DNA from: Ovis canadensis
Lineage: Eukaryota > Chordata > Mammalia > Artiodactyla > Bovidae
DNA: 64,000 nucleotides
Direction of reading: 5' to 3'
Assembly: GCF_042477335.2 (NCBI RefSeq)
Contig: NC_091254.1
Coordinates: 94,143,501 to 94,207,500, forward strand
Shown here: positions 35,268 to 46,122 of the stretch, in pieces
Layout of the letters: every line of letters starts with the position of its first letter
Numbering within the stretch: position 1 is the stretch's first letter
Position numbers and translations under genes: made by a program
The notes under the pieces: model-generated
Databases searched by the model: none
Told to the model about the DNA's origin: nothing
The model's input: only the letters and a program-made list of their open reading frames with translations

Positions 35268-35302
35268 AAAACATATATATATATGTATATATATATATAT
35301 AT
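35268..35302. repeat. (TA)n microsatellite, interrupted
   Basis: An alternating TA tract with a single G interruption. Confidence 0.9.
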
Positions 35303-35469
35303 CTTGCTGGAAATTTTGCTCTATATAAACTACTACACACCAAATATTGGACACTGTCTGCATGTTTTTATGACTCTCAGAGGTTATCTGGCTGTTCCTA
35401 GTCCTGTTTTTAGTTAAAGGAACAAAATGTGCTATAAAGGAAAATATCCTGTGCTCTGCACAAGCCACC

Positions 35470-35592
35470 TGGAGGAGGAAATGGCAATCCATCCACTAAT
35501 CTTGTCTGGGAAATCCCATAGACAGAGGAGCCTGGTGGGCTACAGTCCGTGGGGTCGCAGGGAGCTGGAAACGACTAAGCAACTGAGCAGGC
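35470..35592 (+). mobile_element. Bov-A SINE fragment
   Basis: A headless Bov-A body from ctggaggaggaaatggcaat to acgactaagcaactgag. Confidence 0.85.
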
Positions 35593-35675
35593 TCTGCAAG
35601 CCAGTGGAAATACTAAACCCTGTGTGCATATATGTAAAATACATGTAGTGTAAATATGTCCTGTTGGTTAGTGGC

Positions 35676-35896
35676 CGGGTGCATGCATGCCTGCTAAGTC
35701 TCCTTAGTTGTGCCAGACCCTTTGTGACCCCATGGACTGTAGCCCAGCAGGCTCCTCTGTCCATGGGTTTCTCCAGGCAAGAATACTGGAGTGGGTTGCC
35801 ATTTCCTTCTCCAGGGGACCTTCCCAACCTAGGGATTGAACCCGCGTCTCTTAGGTCTCCTGCATGGGCAGGTGGGCTTTAACCACTCTTGCCACC
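35676..35896 (-). mobile_element. Bov-tA SINE with TSD
   Basis: A minus-strand SINE with a perfect 11-bp TSD TGGTTAGTGGC at 35665-35675 and 35897-35907. Confidence 0.96.
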
Positions 35897-35991
35897 TGGT
35901 TAGTGGCAGAAACAGATGCAATCTAGCTAACATTTTCATCAAATCACTTTATTAATTCACTGTCTTCTTTAGAAAGCCATAAAGAGAAAAC

Positions 35992-36263
35992 GGAGAAGGC
36001 GATGGCACCCCACTCCAGTACTCTTGCCTGGAAAATCCCATGGGTGGAGGAGCCTGGTGGGCTGCAATCCATGGGGTCATGAGGAGTCAGACACGACTGA
36101 TCGACTTCCCTTTCACTTTTCACTTTCATGCACTGGAGAAGGCAATGGCAGCCCACTGCAGTGTTCTTGCCTGGAGAATCACAGGGATGGGGGAGCCTGG
36201 TGGGCTGCCATCTATGAGGTCACACGGAGTCGGACATGACTGAAGTGACTTAGCAGTAGCAGC
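35992..36263 (+). mobile_element. Bov-A2 SINE with TSD
   Basis: A plus-strand Bov-A dimer starting ggagaaggcgatggcacccc, with the ttcacttttcactttcatgc linker and an AGC tail. TSD aaagagaaaac (35981-35991) and aaagaaaaaac (36264-36274) has one mismatch. Confidence 0.95.
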
Positions 36264-36365
36264 AAAGAAAAAACCAAGAGTCACTTAGAGCCTGCTCGAG
36301 CTATCCCAAACGATCTGTCAGCCTAGGATCACCTTTTTCATTTCTGTGCATTTCTCACCTTGAAT

Positions 36366-36634
36366 GCTGCTGCTAAGTTGCTTCAGTAGTGTCTGACTCT
36401 GTGTGACCCGTAGACGGCAGCTCACCAGGCTCCCCCGTCCCTGGGATTTTCTAGGCAAGAACACTAGAGTGGGTTGTCATTGCTTTCTCCAATGCATGAA
36501 AGTGAAAAGTGAAAGTGAAGTCCCTCAGTTGTGTCTGACTCTCCGCGACCCCATGGACTGCAGCCCACCAGGCTCCTCCGTCCATGGGATTTTCCAGGCA
36601 AGAGTACTGGAGTGGGTCCTATTGCCTTCTCCGT
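36366..36634 (-). mobile_element. Bov-A2 SINE
   Basis: A minus-strand Bov-A dimer with a short (CTG)n at 36366. It is the inverted partner of the previous copy, about 100 bp away. Confidence 0.93.
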
Positions 36635-36890
36635 GCAGCTTGTGAAAATCTTTTCTGACTGACGCCTATGAACTCTCATCAAAAGTATTGATGAGAATAC
36701 TATCATCAATAGCCAACAGAACCTATGCAAAAAAGTGATTGAAAACACAGTGTCATGTAGACTAACTAGATGGCACATTTTTTTTTAAATGGTCTTTATC
36801 TTAAAAAGATCTAAAGCCATCTTAAACTAGCAAGACACGAGGAGATTGAGCCTTTGCTTCTTCATATCTTGCTGTTATCTGATAGACAAT

Positions 36891-37041
36891 GTGACCTCAG
36901 AAATCACAGTGACATGACAGGAAAGATCAAAGTGTTGGGATCCAAACAGCCTTGTTCTGTATCAACCAGCCACTACCTTTATGGGCTTGGTCAAGTCATT
37001 TAATTTATCTCCGTATAAATGGTGTCATCTGAACACTGAGG
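36891..37041 (+). repeat. Local duplication, copy B (151 bp)
   Basis: Gap-free match to 34727-34877 at an offset of 2164 bp. The MIR sequence is truncated in this copy at the duplication edge. Confidence 0.93.
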
Positions 37042-37288
37042 TCACTAAGGGTCACCAGGAAGTCTTACCCTTTCCCTTTCTTAACAGAGTCCACACACTC
37101 ACAACTGTTTGGAAATATATCTATTATTCAAAAGTCTCCAGAAAAAATATACAGTTTGTTCGTATTTATAGAATATCAGGAAGGAAAGGCATTTGATGTT
37201 TGAACTATTAGAAAAAACTTAATTTTCTATTTTACTTTGAGCATGCAGACAGTTTTAGAGGGTCATTTCAGAAATACATATATATAGG

Positions 37289-37292
<4 letters not shown>

Positions 37293-37334
<42 letters not shown>
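37293..37334 (+). repeat. (TG)21 microsatellite
   Basis: An uninterrupted TG run of about 42 bp. Confidence 0.97.
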
Positions 37335-37339
<5 letters not shown>

Positions 37340-39298
37340 TACATGCTATTGTCTAAATCAGTTTTCACCAATCCTATTGAGAAAAAAACCTGCTGGCACT
37401 GAGCCACTCTAATATATATTTGAATGAAGCTCATAAGAAGTAAGGATTTGGGTCATATCCCTTTGGGAGATCTAAAGTGAACAGTAGAATGCCAGCATAC
37501 TTGTACTTGGCAGAGTGAATAAAAATGTGCATAAATTTACAACAAAACTATTTTCAGTTTGCACTGTAATATTTTCTCAGATTATTTACTTTTATTGCAC
37601 TATTTCTTAGACTTACAATAGGGTTCTGTGACCAAGTCGAGGTAATGGACAATGTCTGAGGAAATGGATAATGAGGAAGACGGTAACACACAGGTGCAGC
37701 CCGCAATTGAACCATTTATTAAGTTTATTAGCTTTTTTATTGCACGTGCCCATACAAAAGCCACATTGAGACGGGGGGAAAGTTCTGGTGCAAGCTAAAA
37801 GCAAAGAAATGTAACATGAAGGATGCACTTTTTGTTTTTGAATGGCCCCATGCGAGAGACTGTATAGACATAAAATAGAGAATTGTATGCTTCCAAAGTG
37901 AAAAAGAGAAACTGGAAATTGCGTGGAATGACTGCAACCAAAGATGAAGTACATTTGCCAGAGCAAATTTCATTTTAACATAAATACTGCTATCTATTTA
38001 TATTTGATGTTTGGGATCTGTGACAAGAAGCCATATTTTATTATTTAGTATTTTACTAAGTTAAAACAAAGTACCAGGAAGAATATTCTAAATTTACCTG
38101 CCAGCCTAAATCAGGGTTCTGTAACGTACCACAAATGCCAGAATGACAGAAAAGATGATTTTGAATGGCAGGGCCAGAGGGGCCTCAGGCAAAATATTGA
38201 AAAGAGGTGGATGCTTTGTCTCCTCCGAGCAAACCCTTGAATGCTATGTTCTCCTTCAAGCCACTGTCTGACCTCAGCTCCGGGTCCTTATTCTGGATTC
38301 TAGGCAAGCCTCTTGTAAAACTTTACAAGTTCCTTAACTAGTCAAGGTTTAACTTGAACCTTTCATTTGCAACAAGGTGTCCAGAGGTCACGTTTTCCTC
38401 TCCGAATAAGCATCTCCCTGACTGTCCGTTGCAAATCCTGACCTGAATATTGAAATTTTCTGAGGCAGAAAAAAACAAAGACTAGAAATGACATATCTAA
38501 AAATGAATTAACTCTTGGTCCATGATCAAAATATTGTGCATTTCATAAGATGTTCCTTCCAACACTGTGGTCCCAGCCTTGCACGTTAGGCTTATCCACA
38601 GCTGTTTCCCCACTTGTAGTAACTTTAGGGTGGACTTCTATGCTTCGGGGAGGTTTTTCTGTGCAATTTAATCTCTTTACTGTCTGAGTGTTCTCTGGAA
38701 TTTGCACTGAACTCCTCCACCCTCCTGCAATTGATTTAAAATATTCAATATCGGTGTTGTATTGTTCACAATTTCCCTTGAGAGCTTGATACGCTTTGTG
38801 ATATTTTTCAGTTTGTTTCTTATCTACGTCTTTCCGCAAAAATCTATTACATACGGACATCATTTAGTGCACATATAATATGAGCAAATTCATCTTAACA
38901 TTAAATAAGTTTTATGTGAAAGATCTTTTGTCTTTGATTTTTTACCTTTAAAAGATCTTTTGTTTAAGTTTATTCTGTCTTAGAGAACTACTTCACCTGT
39001 GTCTATAGTTTGACCAGTTATCTCCTCTAATGCTTTTTTTGAAAATTCAACGAACATTTATTGAGATCCTTTTAAGTACACTGCATCGTGGTAAATGTTT
39101 ATATGTTGCAAAAAGAAAGCAAACCAGAAGAAACTGATAACAGTTGTCAAAATGAGATGCACCTTTTTTGATCTATGTAAAAGTATGTAAGTTATGTAGG
39201 AGCAAATTATATTCCAAATATTAGAGATTTTGACTGCTAAGCTACCTACCTACCTATTGCTCTTACTCACTGTCTTAATTGTCTAACTAGCTGTTATC
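37335..39298. other. Unique stretch, no confirmed gene
   Basis: About 2 kb without recognised repeats. It contains the unidentified ORF listed at 38543-38863 and a 13-bp direct repeat aaagatcttttgt at 38919-38931 and 38951-38963. Confidence 0.5.
38543..38863 (-). other. Unidentified 106-codon ORF, coding status doubtful
   Basis: An ATG-initiated minus-strand ORF bounded by TAA immediately upstream. The product would be hydrophilic, with a Lys/Gln-rich N-terminal part (DVDKKQTEKYHKAYQALKG) and no membrane segment or known motif. No splice acceptor, Kozak context or polyadenylation signal was identified. A window of this size yields ORFs of this length by chance, so I do not call it a gene. 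Confidence 0.15.
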
Positions 39299-39503
39299 TG
39301 GGCTTCCCTGGTGGCTCAGAGGTTAAAGTGTCTGCCTGGAATGCAGGAGACCCGGGTTCGATTCCTGGGTCAGGAAGATCCCCTGGAGAAGGAAATGGCA
39401 CCCCACTCTAGTACTCTTGCCTGGAGAATCCCATGGATGGAGGAGCCTGGTGGGCTACAGTCCACGGGGTCGCAAAGAGTCAGACACGACTGAGGGTCTT
39501 CCC
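39299..39503 (+). mobile_element. Bov-tA SINE
   Basis: A well-preserved plus-strand copy with a canonical head and body ending agtcagacacgactgaggg. Confidence 0.93.
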
Positions 39504-41180
39504 TTCCATCTCGACTTTTATAGGTGTCAACCCTGCTTGGAAAAAGCTGCGCACCATAACTTTGTGGGAAATTACAGATGTGTGCACTTACAGCTGGTGA
39601 TGAGGAAAGAGTTATCTGCATGCCTGAAACCCACCCAACAGACTTGACAATTATACCACACAGCAAAGCCGATATTTTAAAGTGAAAGGTGGATATTTTT
39701 ATACTCATTATTATCATTTTTACCTTGCCATTTTAATCTGCTTAAGTAAATAATTTAAACCATTATGCTACAACCAATATTATCATTATTATGCTTTTCT
39801 GTATGATTGTTTCATTACCCTGTATAACCTCAGATTAAAGAAAATAATTTTCTATAACTCATGTCAGAAGTTTTAAAAACTTCACCCACCTTTGTACCCA
39901 ATTTTTGAGCTCAGATTCATGAAGAATAGATATATTTGAGAGGAGCAATAAGAAAATTTAAGGTAAAGTTTTGTCCCTAAGCGCATTTAAACTTCACTTT
40001 GCATTTGGGGTTTTCTATAATTTACAGGAAAATGTGATAAACTCACTTTTGACTCATATCAGTAAATTTCTTTGAAATAGAAAGATTAGAAGCATAGTTT
40101 GTTAGGATTAAAATTATTTTACCACTTGAGAATTTAAGGGAGATATTGAAATGTTATAATGTAGGAAATAGAGTGCCAAAAATAAATTCAAATATGTCAG
40201 CAATCTTAGTCAACACAGAGGCACTCATTTATGTAGAAATATCTCTCTTAAATTTAAAAAATATTGATTATATTCCTGAGTTTAAAAAATAAAGAAATTA
40301 ACTATATTAGATTTATATGAAACATATCTAACACAAAATGAACAGAAAGATTACAAATTTTAAGAAAGATTTACCTGGAAAATACTACCAAAAGAAAAGT
40401 GGTATATAAATGCCAATAAAATGTTCTTTACGTTTAAAATGCATCACTAGACATAAATGGGCTGTACTTCCACACAGAATTTTAAAACTATACAACTTAA
40501 CAGGAAGACTTGGCAAATGTGAAAATAGATCTACTTAATAATACAACTTCAAAATGTAAGAGATAAAATGGACAGAACTATGTAAATGTTGACAAATTTA
40601 CTGTATATGAGAAGACTGACAGCTCACTTTCTTATAACAGAAAACAGTATAGAGACAGGACCCAAATAGCAAAATTAATTAGCGTAAAATTACACAGGCA
40701 CACCCACAGATACACATATGCACGTGCACGTATGTGAGAGAGACACACATTATATACGCATGGAGATACCCATCTCTGCATTCGATAGTTGAAGAATATG
40801 CCAATTTTTCCCCAGAGGAGAAATTATTGACATTTGTCCATTTGTTCACAAAGATAAACCCTGAAACTTTCAAAGATCTAGCATTCTATAGGCTATGCCA
40901 ATTAAGGTAAAAAGTCAATCAATAAAATGATTACAAAAATGTTTTTGGAAGTGAAAAATGCACAGACCCCTACATAAGATAATACTTGGAAATGGATAAC
41001 CTCTATTTCTGCTTCCTAAACAGGTGTACGTAACAGTGAGCTTGGAAAAGCAGCTATAGGATTACTCATCCAAATATTACATCCAAAAAGACAAAATTTA
41101 AAAACCTATTATGTTATGCTAGCATATAGTCTAAGGTAGGACTCTAAATAAAACCATGGATGAAATACCACAGAACTCTG
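39504..41180. other. A/T-rich stretch, possibly old L1-derived
   Basis: The plus strand is strongly A-rich (40140-40700) in a way typical of decayed L1. Too diverged to call with confidence. No gene is seen. Confidence 0.35.
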
Positions 41181-41290
41181 AGGCAATCAGAGGATGAGGA
41201 GGAGAAGGGTCATGGGTGCTTCACAGTTCTTTGTAATACTGGTGAAATTTTGTTTCTTAAGCAAAGCAGCAGTAATAGGATTCATGCTTT
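41181..41290 (+). mobile_element. Possible ancient L1 (L1M-like) 3' end
   Basis: The stretch catgggtgcttcacagttct then gtaatactggtgaaattttg resembles the L1M 3' UTR 'gggcttct..gtaatgttctgtttcttga' block. Weak, pattern-level evidence only. Confidence 0.3.
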
Positions 41291-43339
41291 ATGTCAAGTA
41301 ACATGAAAATGCCTTTTAGGTAGGTCAATCACAGTGGACTATTGACCTGTTTGTGTGGCTCATCTAATCCATTACATCTGTTCTTTTGATTAAGTGATAT
41401 TGATCACATGCCAGATTATACAGAAAAGAGCGTTTGCATGTGAAAACAGGATATTAATACTTTCTACAGTAGTGTAATGATCTCAAATATAATGGCCTGG
41501 GTAAAATTGCAAATCAATTTTTTATGGTAAAAAGGATACTCTATTGATTCTACTATATTTTATTTACATTTTGCATTTCTTTTTATGTTTAAAAGTAAAC
41601 CTAAAAAGTGCACTGTATCCAAATAGAAAGAAAATACTTGGAGAAAGTATGAAAGAACCTCACGGCACTTTCATCCACCTTGACTCATTATCAGATGATG
41701 ATGATGGTAGATATCTCTGATTACAGAGCAGACACATCCAGACACTTTAAAATTTTGTGTTTGTCTTACAGGGGCCTCAATCCACATATTCCTTTTAAAT
41801 CCAATGACAACATCACATTTGCCTGTTAAAGTGTTCACAAAAGTACCATCTGGTTTTAAAGTTTCCAAACTGTATGAGAGATCTTTTAAAGTGTTGCTGG
41901 GTATAAAAACCTTTTAATTAAGAAAATCCCGGGTGTTGAACTAAATCTAGGTCATCTCCTTGCACTAATTGAATATGTTCATAAAGTTTATTGTCATCTG
42001 CAGTCTAACGATATCTCTGTATGTGGGATGACAAATATTCATAAAGAACTCAGGATGTGTTTTAGAATTGTTGGGGGAATTGTCTTATTTTGTGTTCCTT
42101 TCCTTGGGGTACAAATAATGCACATTAATTTCACATCAACATCTTATGTCATTTCTTTTTCTTGATTTAAGACACCAGCTCTTACTTGAACACTAGTCCT
42201 GTTTATATTCCTACAAAAACAGATGACTAATAGCCAGGGTTTTGTTCCTCCTGTCCTTCTGCCAAATTCTTAACATAATTTGGCCAAATAGCCTTTTTTC
42301 TAACACCTGTTCTGGTCTCTTTCCCATTCCTTCTATTTATGTCTCATTTCCTGGTCTCCCTCCCTCTTTCCTGTTCACTCATCTCTCAGTTGACTTGGCA
42401 CCCTTGGACTGGACAAGAATGCATTATCCTTGTCTAAAAATCTCTTAAATTTCATCGATGGATTTTAACATCCTTTCCAGAGGGCTGAACAGCCAGCTCA
42501 GATCCAGAGAGTTCAAATGAATGAGCAGCTATGAAAAAACATCAAAAACATTATTTCCTTATCTGTTTCTTTAAGTCTTGGCTTACTCTATAAGGAATAG
42601 CTTGATTTGTTAGAAGTCAAAATTATGGAAAGAGACCTAAACACAGGCAAATTGTAAGTAAAAATGCATCAAATATGAAAAGACACAGAAGCCAGAGAAC
42701 TGAGTTATGTTCCAATTGTTCCTCAGGTCAGCCACGCAGACAGCAAGGATGGCGCAAACACTGCTGTGGGCAGCTTGCTAACACATTGGAGGACAACCGT
42801 GGCTACAACCCATTGGTCCCTTCTACCAACCGTGAAGCCTATGGTCATGAAAGTATGATTGTCGGAACTCCTCACAGTGCAATGCTTTGCCTAGAGAGTC
42901 ATTTTCCATGGTATAAGTTTCCCTCTCATTCCGGAAGTACCAGATTACCATCAAACTTTCCATACAAAAATAGCATAAAGTGAAGAAAAAAAAAAACTCT
43001 TTTAGAACACAACTTGCTAATGGATGAACAAGATAAACCCAGATAAAGCACAGGTGCTCGTAGACGGCCCGAAGCTCCGGGGGCTTGATTCTTAGACACT
43101 CAGTGTAGTTCAGGCACGGAAACTGGCAGTGCCCCTCACCCTGCTCTGGGTGCGCCCTTCCTCTGCAGAGGCTGCTGCAGAACATACAAGGAACGCTACT
43201 TTCTCCTTTTGCATTGTTTCCGTCAAAGGGAAAATCCTGTTCAAATTTCTTTCAGTTAGTAAAAGCAGGTACAAATGTTGGCCTTGTGTAAAAGCCAAGT
43301 GGAGTCAAGTGAACTTTGAAAAGCTGGTGGCACCTGTGT
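41291..43339. other. Unique stretch holding one candidate exon
   Basis: No recognised transposable element in about 2 kb, the longest such stretch near the middle of the window. Holds the splice-bounded candidate at 41770-41869. The two overlapping ORFs at 42675-42983 (+) and 42823-43185 (-) look non-coding. Confidence 0.45.
41770..41869 (-). other. Candidate internal exon (100 bp) with splice-like borders
   Basis: Read on the minus strand, tctctcatacag precedes the segment (AG acceptor with a moderate pyrimidine tract) and gtaaga follows it (strong GT donor). One frame is open for all 33 codons, including TLKPDGTFVNTLTGKCDVV and a following IGFKRNMWIEAP. I do not recognise the protein. No partner exon was identified, so it may be a fossil exon or a chance match. 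Confidence 0.3.
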
Positions 43340-43548
43340 AGACCCTCAGGTGGGGCAATGGTAAAGAACCCACCTGCCCATACAGGAGACAAGAGATGCA
43401 GGTTTGATCTCTGAGCTGGGAAGATCCCCTAGAGGAGGGCATGGCAGCCCACTCCAGTATTCTTGCTTGGAGAATTCCAGGCACAGAGGAGCCTGGTGGG
43501 CTCATGGGGTCTCAAAGAGTCGGATATAACTGAGCACTCGCACACTCA
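43340..43548 (+). mobile_element. Bov-tA SINE
   Basis: A plus-strand SINE with a diverged head (gaccctcaggtggggcaatg) and a body ending gatataactgagcactcgc. Confidence 0.87.
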
Positions 43549-43690
43549 TATAAACAATTTATTTAAGATTACTGTAATTCATGAGCGTCACAGACACTAT
43601 ACACTCTTATGCCTCTGTAACTCCAAACCTACGTTCACACAATTTCTGGTTGGAATGAAAGCATATTCAGGGGAAATTAAGCATGTTTAT

Positions 43691-43758
43691 ACTATCAATA
43701 CTATCCAATAGAGCAACAACAAATAGAAACCTTCATATCTGAATACATTTTAGTGACA
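43691..43758 (+). repeat. 68-bp tandem duplication, unit 1
   Basis: Starts actatcaatactatcc. Aligns without gaps to the segment beginning at 43893, with about 83% identity by eye. Confidence 0.88.
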
Positions 43759-43767
43759 ACTATCAAT

Positions 43768-43892
43768 TGGAGGAGGAAATGGCAACCCACTCCAGTATTT
43801 TTGCCTAGAGAATCCCATGGACAGAGAAACCTGGCGGGCTACGGTCCAAGGGGTCACAAAAAGTCGGACACGACTGAGCGACTAATAGTAAT
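43768..43892 (+). mobile_element. Bov-A SINE inserted at a duplication junction
   Basis: A headless Bov-A body with a taatagtaat tail. The 9-bp TSD ACTATCAAT at 43759-43767 and 43893-43901 is also the first 9 bases of the 68-bp tandem unit, so the SINE landed at the start of unit 2. Confidence 0.92.
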
Positions 43893-43960
43893 ACTATCAA
43901 TACTATCTAAAAGAACAAAAGCAAAAAGAAACCTTTATCTTTGAATAAATTTTAGGAACA
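43893..43960 (+). repeat. 68-bp tandem duplication, unit 2
   Basis: Starts actatcaatactatct; the 12 differences to unit 1 are scattered substitutions, indicating an old duplication. Confidence 0.88.
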
Positions 43961-45127
43961 TTCCTGCATGTCCTCTCTCCATAAAATGGCATTCTTCAGT
44001 AAAAATCTGGATCCTGCGTTAGAGTTGGTCTTGGCATAGGAGTATAAATTTTGTAATCCTACCTTAAGCCCTAGGTGCTCTGTGTCCCTAGTTGAGGGAA
44101 GGAACTTGGGTGTTTTTTGTTTTTTTTTTGACTTAGACCAGTTGAATGTGTTTGCGGCTGCTCAACCATTAATCTACTAAGTATTCAATTTCAGACAGGA
44201 GTTTTATTAATGTGTGCTTATTAACACCTCTGACAACTTCATAAATAACAATTCTAAGTTGAAAAAAATCCACTGTAGACTAGAAGAAATGACTAGCTGT
44301 TGGAAATGGAAAACAAGTTTTCCTGTTTCTAACAGAAGCTTCTCAGTACACAGTCACAGCAAGACTCAAATCTGAAGCAGCGTTTGAAGTGAGCATTTAT
44401 TTTATTTGAACACTATTTTTTTCAGTGTCATTCTTCATTAGCTCAAACAGAAACAGCCCATTCTCTCTTGCAGCTAGTTTTTCATAGTTGAGCCTGTAGA
44501 ATTAACTCAGTTCTCATTATCCGAAAGGTTAGAACTACAATAAGTTCCATACCTCCAAAAGCTTTTTTTAATCTGATGGGCTGGGTGTGTTTAATTTACA
44601 ATTTTGAAGAACAGTTGAAATGCTTGTTGAGACAGTTTAGATGGGTTATCATTTGATACTCTTGTTTAAGACTTTCCATTTTAATAAGGATCTTTATTTG
44701 TAACATATAGCCTGTTTCTGAAAACAGAAAAATCGTAATCATGATCAGAAATAGAGTGCAGGTGGGCAATGTGTTGTCCCTTCTCCCATAGCAGGAGTCT
44801 GGATACAACATCCCTTACAGCAGCCTGGCTGGGACCAACAGAAGGGCCATCGGTCAGTGGGGAATGAGACAGCCAGGGTGCTCCAGGACACCTGTGATTT
44901 CTGTGACCTCTTTCCCGCTTTCGTTCCCAAGGAGACGGGGCCACATTGCATCTCTGTGGTCACTGCCAAGGCAAAGCGTGTGTGCACAGTGGGGACCAGG
45001 AACTCTTAGGACTACAGAGATTAAAAAAACAGAGCCTCATATTTTATAGATGAGAAATGAGGGGCATTTTACTTCTCTTTTCCTCACGACTGTATAATAA
45101 ACAATCATCCTTATCTTTTGAAATTTA
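43961..45127. other. Unique stretch, no gene seen
   Basis: A T-rich run lies at 44113-44130 and a GC-richer patch at 44760-45000. ORFs in the latter show no recognisable product. Confidence 0.45.
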
Positions 45128-45243
45128 ATCTTTTTTTTTTCAGCATGTAGGATCTTAGTTCCTGAACCATGGATTCAGTGAATTGGCACACCCTCCCTTC
45201 ATTGAAGTGCAGAGTCTTAGCACTGGATCACTGGTGAAGTCCT
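45128..45243 (-). mobile_element. CHR-type tRNA-derived SINE
   Basis: A T-run (about 45131-45140) then cagcatgtaggatcttagtt, cctgaaccatggattca, and an inverted head ending ggtgaagtcctg. Diverged. Confidence 0.78.
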
Positions 45244-45911
45244 GAACTTTTCTTCATTCATTTTACCAACTCATGAAATTATTGGAGGACCCTATACCGC
45301 TCACAGATCTATCCAATTCAGATCATTCTTTTTTCTCTCATTTCCCATCATACAGGAGAACAGGAATAGTGTCAGCATTCCCAGTGCATTCTTGTGATTT
45401 TGTCAATTGTTTATTCACAAGTATTTATTATCGTTCTGCTCCAAGAAGAGTGTTTGATCTGAGAAATACAGTGATGAAAAATAGTCCTCTTCTGCTCATT
45501 CAGTGGAGCAAAAAAAGATAATTACATGGTTTGGTAGAGGATAATAGAAGTAAGAATCAAGTGTCTTAGATCTCAGGACTAGAGAGATGTTAGCAATTAG
45601 TTTTGCCTGGGGCGATGCTTCTTGAGACTTCTGTTGCTTCCAGACAATTAGAACACCCTCTTTTCTGATAATGTATCCTGTGTTGGGATCCCTACCATTG
45701 TCTCATCCTGATGGTGTGCTCTCTTCTTCAAAATCTGCTCTGAATGCTTTTGACATTCATCCATCTCCCTCAATGACATCAGTGATTCATTAGCGACTGA
45801 GTTTGCCAGTTCTTCCTGTTTCTTTCCAAAAGGCTCCAATTTCAACAACAATGTTGGTGAATTTCCTTTTTTTTTCATATCCAAGTTTTGCCTACTCTTA
45901 ATAATTTAAAG
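45244..45911. other. Unique stretch with a coding-like ORF
   Basis: No transposable element is recognised between a CHR SINE and a Bov-tA SINE. Contains the ORF described at 45648-45884. Confidence 0.45.
45648..45884 (-). other. Unidentified 78-codon ORF with coiled-coil-like composition
   Basis: Opens at a TTG (first ATG two codons later) and stops with TAA. The product is rich in Glu, Lys and Gln (FGKKQEELANSVANESLMS, then LREMDECQKHSEQILKKRA), typical of helical coiled-coil protein sequence. I do not recognise the protein and found no clear splice sites. It may be a pseudogene fragment or chance. Confidence 0.2.
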
Positions 45912-46122
45912 GGGTTTACAGGTGCCTCTAGTGGTAAAAAAAAAAAAAAAAAAAAACCACCTGCCAATTCAGGAGACATAAGAGATGCGAGGTTGATCCC
46001 TGGGTCAGGAAGATTCCCTGGAGGAGGGCAGGGCATCCCACTCCAATATTCTTGCCTGGAGAATCCCATGGACAATGGGGTCTGGCAGGCTAAGGTCCAT
46101 AGGGTCACATAACTCAGTGATC
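45912..46122 (+). mobile_element. Bov-tA SINE with internal poly-A expansion
   Basis: A plus-strand copy in which the head's short A-run is expanded to about 21 A at 45936-45956, between the positions of the A- and B-box-like motifs. The body is otherwise normal. Confidence 0.88.

Noticed and set aside
36403..36645. ORFs sharing SPWDSPGKNT- or CSPWG-type peptides at many sites
   Set aside because: These peptides are translations of SINE sequence and occur in either orientation. They are not a protein family.
38919..38963. 13-bp direct repeat aaagatcttttgt as a TSD
   Set aside because: The two copies are only 19 bp apart with no element between them.
42823..43185. 120-residue minus-strand ORF
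   Set aside because: It includes a poly-Phe run from a simple A-tract and overlaps another unsupported ORF on the other strand.
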